Below are positions 9,000 through 17,495 of a DNA stretch of 64,000 nucleotides, piece after piece; the first letter of the stretch is position 1; each line of letters starts with the position of its first letter. The stretch is from assembly GCA_014896255.1 (NCBI GenBank), contig JADBKT010000001.1, positions 119,542 through 183,541 on the forward strand. The letters are read 5' to 3'. The notes beneath the pieces are model-generated. The model saw only the letters and a program-made list of their open reading frames with translations, did no database searches and was not told the origin of the DNA. The position numbers and the translations under genes were made by a program. This DNA is from Hydrogenibacillus sp. Its GTDB lineage: Bacteria > Bacillota > Bacilli > Thermicanales > DSM-22653.

Positions 9000-9377
9000 T
9001 CACCTCCGCCGCTCAAGACGTTCAGAGTGTTCGGCGATTTCCCGGGCACGACGGTCAAACGTCCGCGCCGTGCGTACATAGACGTACGCCAAGGCCCACG
9101 CGACCCCATAATAGATCAGCCCGTAAGCATAACCGAAGGTCACATGCCCGACGACAAATGTCCCCATGAGCGGCCGCGCGTAACCGGCCAAAAGCGGCAA
9201 GATCAAGTAAAACGCCACAAATCCGACCGTCACCGGCCAGACAAAAGCCATCTTGCGGCGGGTGAGCGCACGAAAAGCATCCGAACGGGCGATCTCCGCC
9301 AACCGCCGGTCGGCGAGCCCGCTTCCCCGCTCGACCACCCCTCCGCCTTCGGCCGTTTCGGTGATGAGCTCCGACAT
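9000..9377 (-). CDS. yjcH: DUF485 membrane protein, YjcH-like
   Basis: 125 residues with two hydrophobic segments (roughly residues 46-66 and 75-101) and a charged C-terminus. DUF485 proteins are nearly always encoded immediately before ActP-type symporters and are thought to assist them. Good Shine-Dalgarno (GGGGGAGG). The stop codon overlaps the actP ribosome-binding site. A cre-like site lies 60 bases upstream. Confidence 0.87.
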   Translation of the reverse strand: MSELITETAEGGGVVERGSGLADRRLAEIARSDAFRALTRRKMAFVWPVTVGFVAFYLILPLLAGYARPLMGTFVVGHVTFGYAYGLIYYGVAWALAYVYVRTARTFDRRAREIAEHSERLERRR

Positions 9378-9436
9378 GTTACCGCCTCCCCCTCACGTCG
9401 CGCGCTTCATCGCTTCACGGTCTCACCGGTTGACGA

Positions 9437-9450
9437 TGGAAGCGCTTTAA
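9437..9450 (-). promoter_or_regulatory. cre-like CcpA site upstream of yjcH-actP
   Basis: TTAAAGCGCTTCCA on the minus strand matches the cre consensus TGWAARCGYTWNCW at all but one position. A -35-like TTGATA lies just upstream of it on the same strand, so the site would overlap the promoter. Suggests glucose repression of acetate uptake together with acsA. Confidence 0.55.
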
Positions 9451-9581
9451 GACAGAGGATATCAAAAAGACGGATTGTTGTGGATCATCTTTGCGCGAAA
9501 TGTCGCACATCGCGTACAAACGGCCGTAAACGACGCGCGAACGGCAACACAAAGACGCGCGAGCGCAATGCCCGGTCATCA

Positions 9582-10490
9582 TCAGGCCCACCCGAGTTTT
9601 GCGAACAATACCTTGGCCGCGCTGCGGCTTACGGGGACCTCGCTTCCGGCCGCGTCTTTCAGGTGCAACGTATAAGCGCCGTTCGTCCAAGGACTGATCG
9701 CCTCCACATATTCCAAGTTCACCAAATAACTGCGGTGCACCCGCAAAAACGGCCCGCCGCCGAGCCGCGCTTCAAGGTCGTTGAGCGCCATTTTGCTGCG
9801 CACCGTACCGCGCGTCGTATGGAGGACGATCTCGCGCTCCTCGCGCTCGGCGTAGACGATCTCCGCCGGCGAGACGACAACCAGCCGCTCGCCGTCGTCG
9901 ATCAAGAGTTTGCCGGAGGGGAGTGCCGGCCGTCCCGCGCCGCTTGCGGTACTCGAATCGACCGCCGCGCCTCGCCCGCCCGGCGCAGTCGATACGCGGC
10001 GTCCGTCCGCCAGGGTCTCCTCCGCCGTCGCACCTCCCGCCGGCGCTGCCGAACCGCTCGGCCCAGCGGGCTGATTCGCCGCCCCCGCCAAACGTACCGC
10101 GGTCGTCGCTTCGCGCTGCTTCAGACGTTCCCGCAGGCGACCGACCGTCCGGGCGATCCGCGGGCCGTCGAACGGTTTCAACACATAATCGACCGCTTCC
10201 CAGTCGAACGCTTCCAGGGCATAGCGATCATACGCCGTAACAAAGACGACGAGCGGCAAAGCGGTCGCGCCATGACGCTTGACCCAGTCCGACAGCGTCT
10301 CCAGGCCCGATCGCTTGGGCATCTCCACGTCCAGGAACACCGCATCCGGACGAAAGCGCTCGAGCAGGTGCATGAGCGATTCCCCGTCTTCCGCTTCGGC
10401 ACAAATTTCTACATCCGTGATCCCGGCCAAATGATATTTCAACTCTTCACGGGCGAGCGGTTCATCGTCGACGATGAGCACGCGCATCAT
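9582..10490 (-). CDS. lytT: LytT-family response regulator
   Basis: 302 residues. N-terminal receiver domain (about 1-125) with acidic pocket D8/D9, phosphoacceptor D54 in VFLDVEMPKRSG, T86-type threonine in FVTAYD and lysine in VLKPF. A Pro/Ala/Gly-rich linker of about 65 residues follows. C-terminal LytTR DNA-binding domain (about 205-302) with FLRVHRSYLVN. The start ATG overlaps the lytS stop (ATGATGA), so the pair is co-translated. Probable target: the neighbouring symporter genes (inference from context). Confidence 0.92.
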   Translation of the reverse strand: MMRVLIVDDEPLAREELKYHLAGITDVEICAEAEDGESLMHLLERFRPDAVFLDVEMPKRSGLETLSDWVKRHGATALPLVVFVTAYDRYALEAFDWEAVDYVLKPFDGPRIARTVGRLRERLKQREATTAVRLAGAANQPAGPSGSAAPAGGATAEETLADGRRVSTAPGGRGAAVDSSTASGAGRPALPSGKLLIDDGERLVVVSPAEIVYAEREEREIVLHTTRGTVRSKMALNDLEARLGGGPFLRVHRSYLVNLEYVEAISPWTNGAYTLHLKDAAGSEVPVSRSAAKVLFAKLGWA

Positions 10491-12265
10491 CCCTTCTCCC
10501 CCTTTCCGATCGCCGCGTCCGGGCCGCCGGCCACGTCCGGCACGCAGAACGCCACTTCCGCCCCGCCCTCCGGCCGATTGCCGATCCGAAGGCGCGCCCG
10601 CGGTCCGAAGCGGTGCCTTAAGCGCGCGTCGACGTTGGCGAGCCCGATGCCGCTTTCTTGCTGTCCGGAAGCGGACCGTCGTTCCGCCGGACGGCGACTG
10701 ATGCCCTTTAGCGCCTGCAGGCGATCGACTGCAAATCCGACGCCGTTGTCGGCGACGACGATCCTGTAGCCGCACGCCGGGTCACGCCGGATCGACAGGC
10801 GAACTTCGCCGTTTTCCGTCCGCTCGGCAAGGCCGTGGCGGATGCTGTTTTCCACGAGCGGCTGAACCGTCATCGGCGGAAGCACGATCCGTCCGGTATC
10901 GATCCCCGGCTCAATCTCCACCTGAATCGCGTAACGCCCCGGAAAACGGGCTTGGACGATATCCGCGTACGCTTGCACAAACAAAAGCTCCTCCGCCAGC
11001 GTCACCTCCTGGCGCGCCGAGCGCCCCAGCACATAGCGGAGAAAATGGCCGAGCTGCACCGTCGCATGGCGCGCCCGGTCCGGATCGATGCGGATCAGGG
11101 CGTGGATCATGTTCAACGTATTGAACAAGAAATGCGGATGAATCTGCGCCTGAAGCGCTTTGAGTTCCGCTTCACGGGCGAGCGTCCGAAGCCGTTCCGT
11201 CTCGATCGCCGAAAGCTGCTTGGACATGAGGCTCCCGAGGCCTTGGGCCATGGCCGCCTCCAGCGGCCCGACCGCTTCCGGGCGATCGAAAACCAAGATG
11301 ACCAGCCCGATCACCCGCTCGCCCTGTTCGATCGGCACATATACCGACCGCCCGTCGACGACCTGCCGGCGTTCGGCGAGGGCGCGGCGGGCCGCCGGAT
11401 GGTCGATCGCCGCCCCCCGGCGAAAAGATCGATTTTCCGCCGTCTCGCCGGCGACGGCAAGCACGCGCCGGCGATCGGTGATCAGAACGGCAGAGACATC
11501 CAACTCGTCGAACAGCAGGCGGGCGATGTGTTCCGCGCGGTGCTCGGCATCGTCGATGGAAAGGTGCGGCAGCGCCTTTTCCACAAACCCGATCGCCTGG
11601 CGCATCTTCAGCGCCGAGGCCTGCCACAGCGCCTGTTGGGCCCCGACGATGATCGCGGAAAACGCCGCCAGCGCCGTGCTCGTCACGGTAACGAGCGGAA
11701 GACCGACCTGATCCGCCCAGCGCACGGCGTACGGCGCATCGCCGAGCCCGATGAGCACGGCGCCGATCTCCAAAATCGGGAGAAAGATTCCGATAAACAG
11801 CGCCCGCGCCGGGGCCACGAGCCTGGGGCCGCCGAAAAAATGCGACATCCCGCCGGCAAACAGCCCAGAGAGAACGTTGGCCAAAGCCAGCGGCAAAGCC
11901 ACCGCGCCGCCGATCGAAAGCCCATACGCGGAGGCGATCGACCCGGCGCCGACGCCGACCCAAGGTCCGCCGATCAAGCCGCCGATGGCCACGGCGATCG
12001 GCGCCAGATCGACGATCACCGCCGATGGTGAAACCTTCCCGATGATCGGCCCGGAGACGAGCCACCACGCATCGCCGTCGTATACCACCCCGAGGGCCGT
12101 TCCGAGCACTCCGAAAAGACCATAAAACACGCCCTGAGCCATCCGCCACGCCGCCCGACGTTGTGTCGTGGCCAGCGCGCGAAGCGGCGGAATCTGAAGC
12201 GCCATAAAGACCAGCAAGAGCAAGAGCGAGGCCCGCGTAAAGAGCGTAAACAGAAGCAGCATCAC
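10487..12265 (-). CDS. lytS: LytS-type sensor histidine kinase
   Basis: 592 residues. Residues about 1-215 form the LytS/YhcK-type transmembrane sensor (5TMR_LYT). A GAF-like domain follows (about 225-345), then the His_kinase domain with phosphoacceptor H378 in IHPHFLFN, and a HATPase_c domain with the N-box QPLVENSIRHGL and G-boxes DNGVGF and GIGLANV. LytS-type kinases sense pyruvate, acetate or membrane potential in Firmicutes. ATGA overlap with both the symporter upstream and lytT downstream indicates a tightly coupled operon. A C-terminal Pro/Gly tail is unconserved. Confidence 0.93.
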   Translation of the reverse strand: MMLLLFTLFTRASLLLLLVFMALQIPPLRALATTQRRAAWRMAQGVFYGLFGVLGTALGVVYDGDAWWLVSGPIIGKVSPSAVIVDLAPIAVAIGGLIGGPWVGVGAGSIASAYGLSIGGAVALPLALANVLSGLFAGGMSHFFGGPRLVAPARALFIGIFLPILEIGAVLIGLGDAPYAVRWADQVGLPLVTVTSTALAAFSAIIVGAQQALWQASALKMRQAIGFVEKALPHLSIDDAEHRAEHIARLLFDELDVSAVLITDRRRVLAVAGETAENRSFRRGAAIDHPAARRALAERRQVVDGRSVYVPIEQGERVIGLVILVFDRPEAVGPLEAAMAQGLGSLMSKQLSAIETERLRTLAREAELKALQAQIHPHFLFNTLNMIHALIRIDPDRARHATVQLGHFLRYVLGRSARQEVTLAEELLFVQAYADIVQARFPGRYAIQVEIEPGIDTGRIVLPPMTVQPLVENSIRHGLAERTENGEVRLSIRRDPACGYRIVVADNGVGFAVDRLQALKGISRRPAERRSASGQQESGIGLANVDARLRHRFGPRARLRIGNRPEGGAEVAFCVPDVAGGPDAAIGKGEKG

Positions 12266-13902
12266 GGCGCGCTCGGCCCCTTCGTCGGTGCTTCCTCCCG
12301 AAAGCAGGCCGCTCCGGATTCACGCCCCTTTGCGCCGCTCATCCCGAACCGATCCGCGCGCATCCCCTTCCTTTCATCATCGGAAATCCTGAGCCCGTGC
12401 GCGCGGGCAAAAAACACGGACCACGCCGTTTGATCCCTGTCCCGTCTGCGTGGCGACCAAAGCGACACGACGAGCGGCGTCCCGAACCCGATGAGCAGCG
12501 TGATCCAACCCGGTTGATGAAGCCATCCCGGCGGTGAAGAAAAAGCGAACGTCGCCACCCCGAAGGCCAACGACGTCCCGAATCCGATCAGAAGACCGGC
12601 CATGAGGCCGTAGGACGTGAGCCGCGGCCAGTAGAACAGGTAGATGAGCGCCGGCAAGAAACTGGATGCCGCCGCGGCAAAGGCCAGCGAAACGAGAACG
12701 GCGAGGTTTTCCCCGGCGGCGCCGATGGACAGCGCCGTCGCCGTAAAACCGACGACGATCGCCGTCAGGCGGGCGACAAAGAGCTTATGCGCCTCGTTCT
12801 GGCGGCCATAGCCGAGGACGTGGTCGTAGACATCATGGGCGAGCGCCGTCGTGGCCGAAATGACCAGCCCCGTCACCACGGCGAGAACGGTTTGAAAGGC
12901 CAGCGCCGACACAAACGCGAACAAAAAAGCTCCGCCGAGGGCCCGGGCCAAAAGCGGCGCGATGAGGTTGCCGCCGTCATTCCCCAAAACAACGAGCTCT
13001 TCCGGCGGGAGAATGAGGCGGGCACTTAAGCCCATCGAAAGGGTAAGCAGATAAAAAAAAGCGATCAACGTCGACGCCACAGCCACCGAGCGCCGGACGG
13101 CCCGAACGTCGCCGACGGTCAGCATGCGCTGCAAGATGTGGGGAAGACCGGAGGTGCCCAAAAACAGCGTCAAGAGGAGCGCCGACATGGCGGACGGCCC
13201 CTCAGGAAGCGTCTTGGGCACCACCAGCGGGTGTTTGAGCGTCTGCTTCAGCGACCAAAGCACCCCCGGACCGCCCAACCGCGTAGCGGCGATCAGCACG
13301 ATGAGGAACGTCCCGGCGGTCAAAAGAACCGTCTTTAAGATCTGCACCCAACTGGCCGCCGTCATTCCGCCGTAGGCGACGTAGATCGACATCATCAGTC
13401 CGATGAACACGACCCCCAGGCGATAATCGAGCCCGAGCAGGAGATGAAGCAAAAGCCCGGAGGCGACAAGTTGAGGGATGATATAAATGAACGACAGCCC
13501 GAACTGAACGACGGCCACGACGAGCCGCACGCGCCGTTCCGGAAAGCGGGCGGCGAATACGTCGCCGAGCGAATAATACCCGAGACGGTGAACCGGTTCG
13601 GCGATCCAAAGATGCAAAAACACATATGAAGCCAAAAAACCGATCGCATACAAAAGCCCCGACCACCCGTACAAGGCGATGGCCCCGGTGGCGCCGAGAA
13701 AAGAAGCGGCACTGATGTAATCACCGGCGATGGCGAGGCCGTTTTGAACGCCGGTCAAACGGCGAGAAGCGGTGTAGAAGCGGAGCGTGCTCGGATGCCT
13801 TTCCGCCGCCCAGTGGGTGATGACGATCGCGCTCAAAAGCATGGCCACAAACAAGACGAACGTCGTCACCCGCTCCGGCGTCTCGGACAAGCCCAACAAC
13901 AT
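12262..13902 (-). CDS. Second sodium:solute symporter, operonic with LytST
   Basis: 546 residues, about 13 membrane segments. Same subgroup as the 7.4-9.0 kb ActP (FYTASRRLTGVQNGLAIAGDYISAASFLGATG; GTSGLPHILQRMLTVGD) but clearly divergent. Likely takes up a monocarboxylate such as acetate, propionate or pyruvate. A GTG at 13929 would add nine residues, but the ATG at 13902 has GAGGGGGG at reasonable spacing and gives the usual family start. The stop overlaps the lytS start (ATGA). Coupling of a transporter with a LytST pair in one operon suggests substrate-induced expression. Confidence 0.9.
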   Translation of the reverse strand: MLLGLSETPERVTTFVLFVAMLLSAIVITHWAAERHPSTLRFYTASRRLTGVQNGLAIAGDYISAASFLGATGAIALYGWSGLLYAIGFLASYVFLHLWIAEPVHRLGYYSLGDVFAARFPERRVRLVVAVVQFGLSFIYIIPQLVASGLLLHLLLGLDYRLGVVFIGLMMSIYVAYGGMTAASWVQILKTVLLTAGTFLIVLIAATRLGGPGVLWSLKQTLKHPLVVPKTLPEGPSAMSALLLTLFLGTSGLPHILQRMLTVGDVRAVRRSVAVASTLIAFFYLLTLSMGLSARLILPPEELVVLGNDGGNLIAPLLARALGGAFLFAFVSALAFQTVLAVVTGLVISATTALAHDVYDHVLGYGRQNEAHKLFVARLTAIVVGFTATALSIGAAGENLAVLVSLAFAAAASSFLPALIYLFYWPRLTSYGLMAGLLIGFGTSLAFGVATFAFSSPPGWLHQPGWITLLIGFGTPLVVSLWSPRRRDRDQTAWSVFFARAHGLRISDDERKGMRADRFGMSGAKGRESGAACFREEAPTKGPSAP

Positions 13903-13948
13903 TACCGGACGTTCCCCCCTCTGGAGCACGATCGGCGTTTCGTGCGCC

Positions 13949-14134
13949 CTAACCGCCTTCTCGTTCGCTGTACCAGCCTTCGAAAGCGATGATGCCGATC
14001 GTCAGCGCAAACAAAAACAGAACGTACCCGATGTTCACGCCGGTCCAAAGCAGCGCGGCATACGCCGCGGCGTATCCGATGGTCAGCGCCGCCCGCCGGC
14101 GTATCCGTCTCTTCATACGCCCCGCATCCATGCG
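13949..14134 (-). CDS. Small two-helix membrane protein, probable symporter partner
   Basis: About 61 residues: a basic N-terminus (MKRRIRRR) and two hydrophobic helices (TIGYAAAYAALLWTG; IGYVLFLFALTIGIIAFEGWY). I do not recognise a named family, but size, topology and position 46 bases before a symporter copy the arrangement of YjcH (DUF485) and DUF4212 small subunits. Start chosen at the ATG preceded by GGGGTG; a second ATG five codons on is possible. Confidence 0.6.
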   Translation of the reverse strand, partial: RMDAGRMKRRIRRRAALTIGYAAAYAALLWTGVNIGYVLFLFALTIGIIAFEGWYSEREGG

Positions 14135-14226
14135 CTTCACCCCGTTTTCTGCCTTGAACGCCGTCTCCCGAGCACGTGCACCGACGTCCAAAAAGGAGAA
14201 GTGCATTTTTCATTACGAAATTTCAG

Positions 14227-14257
14227 ACTATATGGCTTGCCCGCCGTCCCCTTTCAA
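14227..14257 (-). promoter_or_regulatory. Possible promoter of the symporter-lytST operon
   Basis: Minus-strand TTGAAA (plus 14252-14257) and TATAGT (14227-14232) with a 19-base spacer, about 95 bases before the small membrane protein. The spacer is long; CATATA two bases earlier would give 17. Tentative. Confidence 0.35.
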
Positions 14258-14373
14258 CGGAACCGACCCAAAATGCGGAAAATCGCCGCTTCCGCAGGGT
14301 CACCGCGCCGTTTTGAAAGGAGGCGAAGCGGGTCTGTTCACCGCACAAGACGGGCCTACCGCATGAGACGAGC

Positions 14374-14697
14374 CTACTGCAAGTGTTTTTCGATCACGCG
14401 CACAAAATTGCCCTTCGGCTGAAAGCCGACGATCCGATCGACGACCTGCCCATCTTTGAAGAAGAGCAACGTCGGAATGCCCATGATGCCGAACCGCGCC
14501 GGCGCATCCGGATGCTCGTCGACGTTCAGCTTCACGATCTGAACGCGGCCTTCGAATTCCTGATCGAGCTGCTCCAAAATCGGCGCGATCATCCGACACG
14601 GCGCGCACCATTCGGCCCAAAAGTCGACGATGATGAGTCCTTGGCCTTGTTCGACGTCTTGGGCGAAATCCGCGTCGGTCGTATGTTTGATCGCCAA
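14374..14697 (-). CDS. trxA: Thioredoxin
   Basis: 107 residues with active site WCAPC (C31, C34), cis-proline in GIPTLLFF and the usual buried aspartate in VDFWAEW. A general disulfide reductant. Start TTG at 14697 is chosen: GAGGGGG precedes it by seven bases, it gives the normal thioredoxin length, and the alternative ATG at 14748 lies inside the -10 box of the trxA promoter, so it would not be transcribed. CAPC instead of CGPC is a tolerated variant. Confidence 0.93.
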   Translation of the reverse strand: MAIKHTTDADFAQDVEQGQGLIIVDFWAEWCAPCRMIAPILEQLDQEFEGRVQIVKLNVDEHPDAPARFGIMGIPTLLFFKDGQVVDRIVGFQPKGNFVRVIEKHLQ

Positions 14698-14746
14698 AGC
14701 GCATCCCCCTCTCGTGTACGCCCGGGACGTCCGGGCTTCTCTTGAC

Positions 14747-14775
14747 ATGATAGCCCATTCCTAAGGGGATGTAAA
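14747..14775 (-). promoter_or_regulatory. trxA promoter
   Basis: Minus-strand TTTACA (plus 14770-14775), 17 bases, TATCAT (14747-14752); each hexamer five of six to consensus. Predicted start near 14740 fits the TTG start of trxA. Confidence 0.65.
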
Positions 14776-14838
14776 TACCCGCTCGATTTTGGGGCCGTCC
14801 GATTAACCCTTGATGGGCAATGCCCGTAAAACCAGAGA

Positions 14839-14867
14839 TTGCACATGACGCAATATTACGCTAGAAT
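14839..14867 (+). promoter_or_regulatory. Promoter of the crotonase/thioesterase pair
   Basis: TTGCAC at 14839-14844, a 17-base spacer and TAGAAT at 14862-14867. Divergent from the trxA promoter. Confidence 0.55.
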
Positions 14868-14984
14868 CGTCTTATCTCAGTTTCCTGCTTTTTTCTCGCA
14901 CATGCCGAAGCGACCGGGCTCTTCGTCGATGCGGCGGTGCGAATGGCAAGGGATTGATCTTCATCGAAAGGAGCATCGCGCCCC

Positions 14985-15770
14985 ATGTCCGAACGGATCC
15001 AATACGAAACGCGCGGGCCGATCGGCTGGCTGACGCTGAGCGACCCCGACCGCCACAACACGCTCACCGCCGACATCATGGACGCCTTGACGACCAAACT
15101 GCGGGACATCGCTGAAGCGCGATCGGTGGCCGTCGTCGTGCTCCAAGGGCTCGCGAACGTCTTCTCCTCCGGGCACAACCTGCGCGAAATCCAAGAACGC
15201 GACCTGCACGGCGTCCACGCGCTGTTCGAACAAAGCTATCGCCTCAAGCGAACGATGCGCGAAATGCCGCAGGTCATCATCGCCAAAGTGCAAGGAATTG
15301 CCGTCGCCGCCGGATTGGAGCTCGTCGCCGCTGCGGATCTCGCCGTTGCGGCGGAGAGCGCCCGCTTCGGCACGACGGGCATTCGCTGGGGCCTTTTTTG
15401 CAGTACGCCGGGCGTGTTCTTAAGTCGGAACGTGCCGCGCAAGAAAGCCGCCGAACTCCTGTTCACCGGCCGGCTCTACAGCGCAAAAGAAGCCGAAGCC
15501 ATGGGCCTCGTCAACCTGGCCGTACCGGACGATCAACTCGATCAGGCCACCGAGTCCCTCGCTCGGGAGATCGCCGCCCACAGTCTGAACGTCATCGAGA
15601 TCGGCAAGCGCCTGTTTTACGAACAACTGCCGCAAGACGACTGGTCGGCCCTGGCCCTCGCCACGGAAGTCATCGTGCGCAACAGCAAGCACCCCGATGC
15701 CATGCATGGTATCCAATCGTTTCTGGAGAAACGTCCCCCCCGTTGGGAGGACGGCATAGAACGCGGTTAA
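14985..15770 (+). CDS. Enoyl-CoA hydratase/isomerase family protein (ECHDC3-like)
   Basis: 261 residues, crotonase fold. The oxyanion-hole regions are present (FSSGHNLRE and the GIAVAAGLELVAAADLAVA segment). The usual GGTQRL-type catalytic segment is replaced by GLFCSTPGVFLSRNV, the pattern of the ECHDC3 subgroup, and the standard catalytic glutamate is not evident, so hydratase activity is uncertain. Good Shine-Dalgarno (GAAAGGAG). Followed after 75 bases by a thioesterase gene, probably co-transcribed. In B. subtilis the fad operon contains a hydratase; this gene is separate and on the opposite strand from lcfA-fadR-etfBA. Confidence 0.85.
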   Translation: MSERIQYETRGPIGWLTLSDPDRHNTLTADIMDALTTKLRDIAEARSVAVVVLQGLANVFSSGHNLREIQERDLHGVHALFEQSYRLKRTMREMPQVIIAKVQGIAVAAGLELVAAADLAVAAESARFGTTGIRWGLFCSTPGVFLSRNVPRKKAAELLFTGRLYSAKEAEAMGLVNLAVPDDQLDQATESLAREIAAHSLNVIEIGKRLFYEQLPQDDWSALALATEVIVRNSKHPDAMHGIQSFLEKRPPRWEDGIERG

Positions 15771-15845
15771 GCCGTGATGAGCCCGTAAACGCCGAAGATG
15801 CGCTCGGGAGCGGGAAACGCGCGCTTGAGAAAGGAAGATCGCCCG

Positions 15846-16358
15846 ATGTCGTCGAGCGAAAAACACGTCCGACTCCGGGCCGTTCAGGACTACTATCCCG
15901 ACGACTTTGCCTGGTGTTACGGTTGCGGACGACTGAACGAGAAAGGATTACAGTTCAAAACGCGCTGGGACGGCGAGGAGACGGTCACCGAATATACGCC
16001 GCGGCCGGAACATATGGCCATCCCCGGATTCGTGTACGGCGGTTTGATCGCCTCTCTCATCGACTGCCACAGCACCGGATCCGCTTCCTTGGCCATGTAT
16101 CGGCGAGGCGGCCATGAACTCGGCGACGACGCTCCCGTGCCGCGTTTTGTCACGGCGTCGCTGAAAGTCGATTTCTTAAAACCGACGCCGCAGGGCACAC
16201 CGCTCGTCGTCCGCGGACGGATCATGGAGATGGGCCAAAAGAAAGTCGTCGTCCACAGCGCTTTGTACGCCGACGGCCGATTGTGCGTCCGCGGCGAGGC
16301 GGTGCTGGTCATCGCCCCGGAGACGATGACCGCCAACGTCAACACAAGCATGAAATAA
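15846..16358 (+). CDS. PaaI/hotdog-fold thioesterase
   Basis: 170 residues, single hotdog domain. The PGFVYGGLIASLIDCHSTGSAS segment is the PaaI-type catalytic helix (HGG replaced by YGG), and CYGCGRLNEKGLQFK is the CxxCG start seen in this subgroup. Probably hydrolyses an acyl-CoA. Start ATG is preceded by GAAAGGAAG. Second gene of a two-gene unit with the crotonase-like gene; ends in a strong terminator. Confidence 0.82.
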   Translation: MSSSEKHVRLRAVQDYYPDDFAWCYGCGRLNEKGLQFKTRWDGEETVTEYTPRPEHMAIPGFVYGGLIASLIDCHSTGSASLAMYRRGGHELGDDAPVPRFVTASLKVDFLKPTPQGTPLVVRGRIMEMGQKKVVVHSALYADGRLCVRGEAVLVIAPETMTANVNTSMK

Positions 16359-16385
16359 AACGCCGGGAATTTCGCCCGGCGTTTG
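16357..16385. terminator. Terminator between thioesterase and etfA
   Basis: AAAACGCCGGG, loop, CCCGGCGTTT: nine-base perfect stem overlapping the thioesterase stop codon, flanked by A and T runs so it may work on both strands for the convergent etfA. Confidence 0.75.
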
Positions 16386-16433
16386 CTGTCGGTGCTCCCC
16401 GTTCCCGGCAGCGGACAAAACGCGCCGCACCGC

Positions 16434-17408
16434 TTACGAGACGCGCACTTTCTTGAATTCCTCGATCAAAATCGGAACGACTTCGAACAGGTCGCCGACG
16501 ATGCCGTAATCCGCCACTTGAAAAATCGGCGCCTCAGGATCTTTGTTGATGGCCACGATCACCTTGGAATTGGACATCCCGGCGAGGTGCTGAATGGCGC
16601 CCGAGATGCCGCAGGCGATATACAAGTCCGGCGTAACGACCTTTCCGGTCTGGCCGATCTGCAGCGCATAGTCGGCATACCCGGCGTCGCACGCGCCGCG
16701 AGACGCACCGACCGCCCCGCCGAGCACTTCGGCCAGCGCTTCAAGCAGCTTGAAGCCTTCTTTCCCTTTCGTTCCGCGACCGCCGGAGACGACGACCTTC
16801 GCCTCCGTCAGATCTACGCCGGAGGCCGCCTTCTTCACGACTTCCCGGACGACGGAACGCAGGTCCTTGATCTCGACCTCCAGGCGCTCGAGGGGCGCGG
16901 TTCGTGAGGGGTCCGCTTCCAGGGCGGCGATATTGTTCGGGCGAACGGTGACGATCTTTTGCCCATCGGCAAACGCGCGCACCTGGTACGCTTTCCCGGC
17001 GTAAATCGGGCGCACGAAGCGCGCTTCGCCGTCGTCCGTCCGGATCTCCACGATGTCGCTCACCATCCCGGCGCCGTACCGCGCGGCGAGCCGCGGGGCA
17101 ATGTCCCGGCCGATCGCGGTGTGCCCGAAGACGATCATCTCCGGCGTTTCGCCGTCGACGACGGCGCGAAGCGCCTGCATGTAGCCGTCCGGCGTATACA
17201 TGGCGAGCGCCGGATGCTCGACGATGATCACCCGATCCGCCCCCCGGCGCGCGAGCGCCTCCGCATGGGCGCCGAGGCCTTCCTGGCCCAAAAGCAGCGC
17301 CACCGTTTCCGACGGCGCAAGCCGCTTGGCGGCGGCGAGCGCTTCAAACGTCACTTGACGCAACTTACCGTCTTTCACCTCGGCCAACACAAGCGCCTTT
17401 CCAGCCAT
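16434..17408 (-). CDS. etfA: Electron transfer flavoprotein alpha subunit
   Basis: 324 residues. N-terminal alpha/beta domain, then the C-terminal FAD-binding domain with [10 protein letters not shown], the [41 protein letters not shown] segment and [20 protein letters not shown]. With EtfB it accepts electrons from acyl-CoA dehydrogenases and passes them to the quinone pool. Downstream of etfB by 87 bases, in the lcfA-fadR-etfB-etfA order known from Bacillus. Confidence 0.96.
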   Translation of the reverse strand: MAGKALVLAEVKDGKLRQVTFEALAAAKRLAPSETVALLLGQEGLGAHAEALARRGADRVIIVEHPALAMYTPDGYMQALRAVVDGETPEMIVFGHTAIGRDIAPRLAARYGAGMVSDIVEIRTDDGEARFVRPIYAGKAYQVRAFADGQKIVTVRPNNIAALEADPSRTAPLERLEVEIKDLRSVVREVVKKAASGVDLTEAKVVVSGGRGTKGKEGFKLLEALAEVLGGAVGASRGACDAGYADYALQIGQTGKVVTPDLYIACGISGAIQHLAGMSNSKVIVAINKDPEAPIFQVADYGIVGDLFEVVPILIEEFKKVRVS

Positions 17409-17495
17409 CTCCGACTCCTCCTCCGATCAAACTCAGCCCGGCGGATACAAGCCTGCGCATACCATGCTTTACGCGTGACGCACCGTTGACAAACC

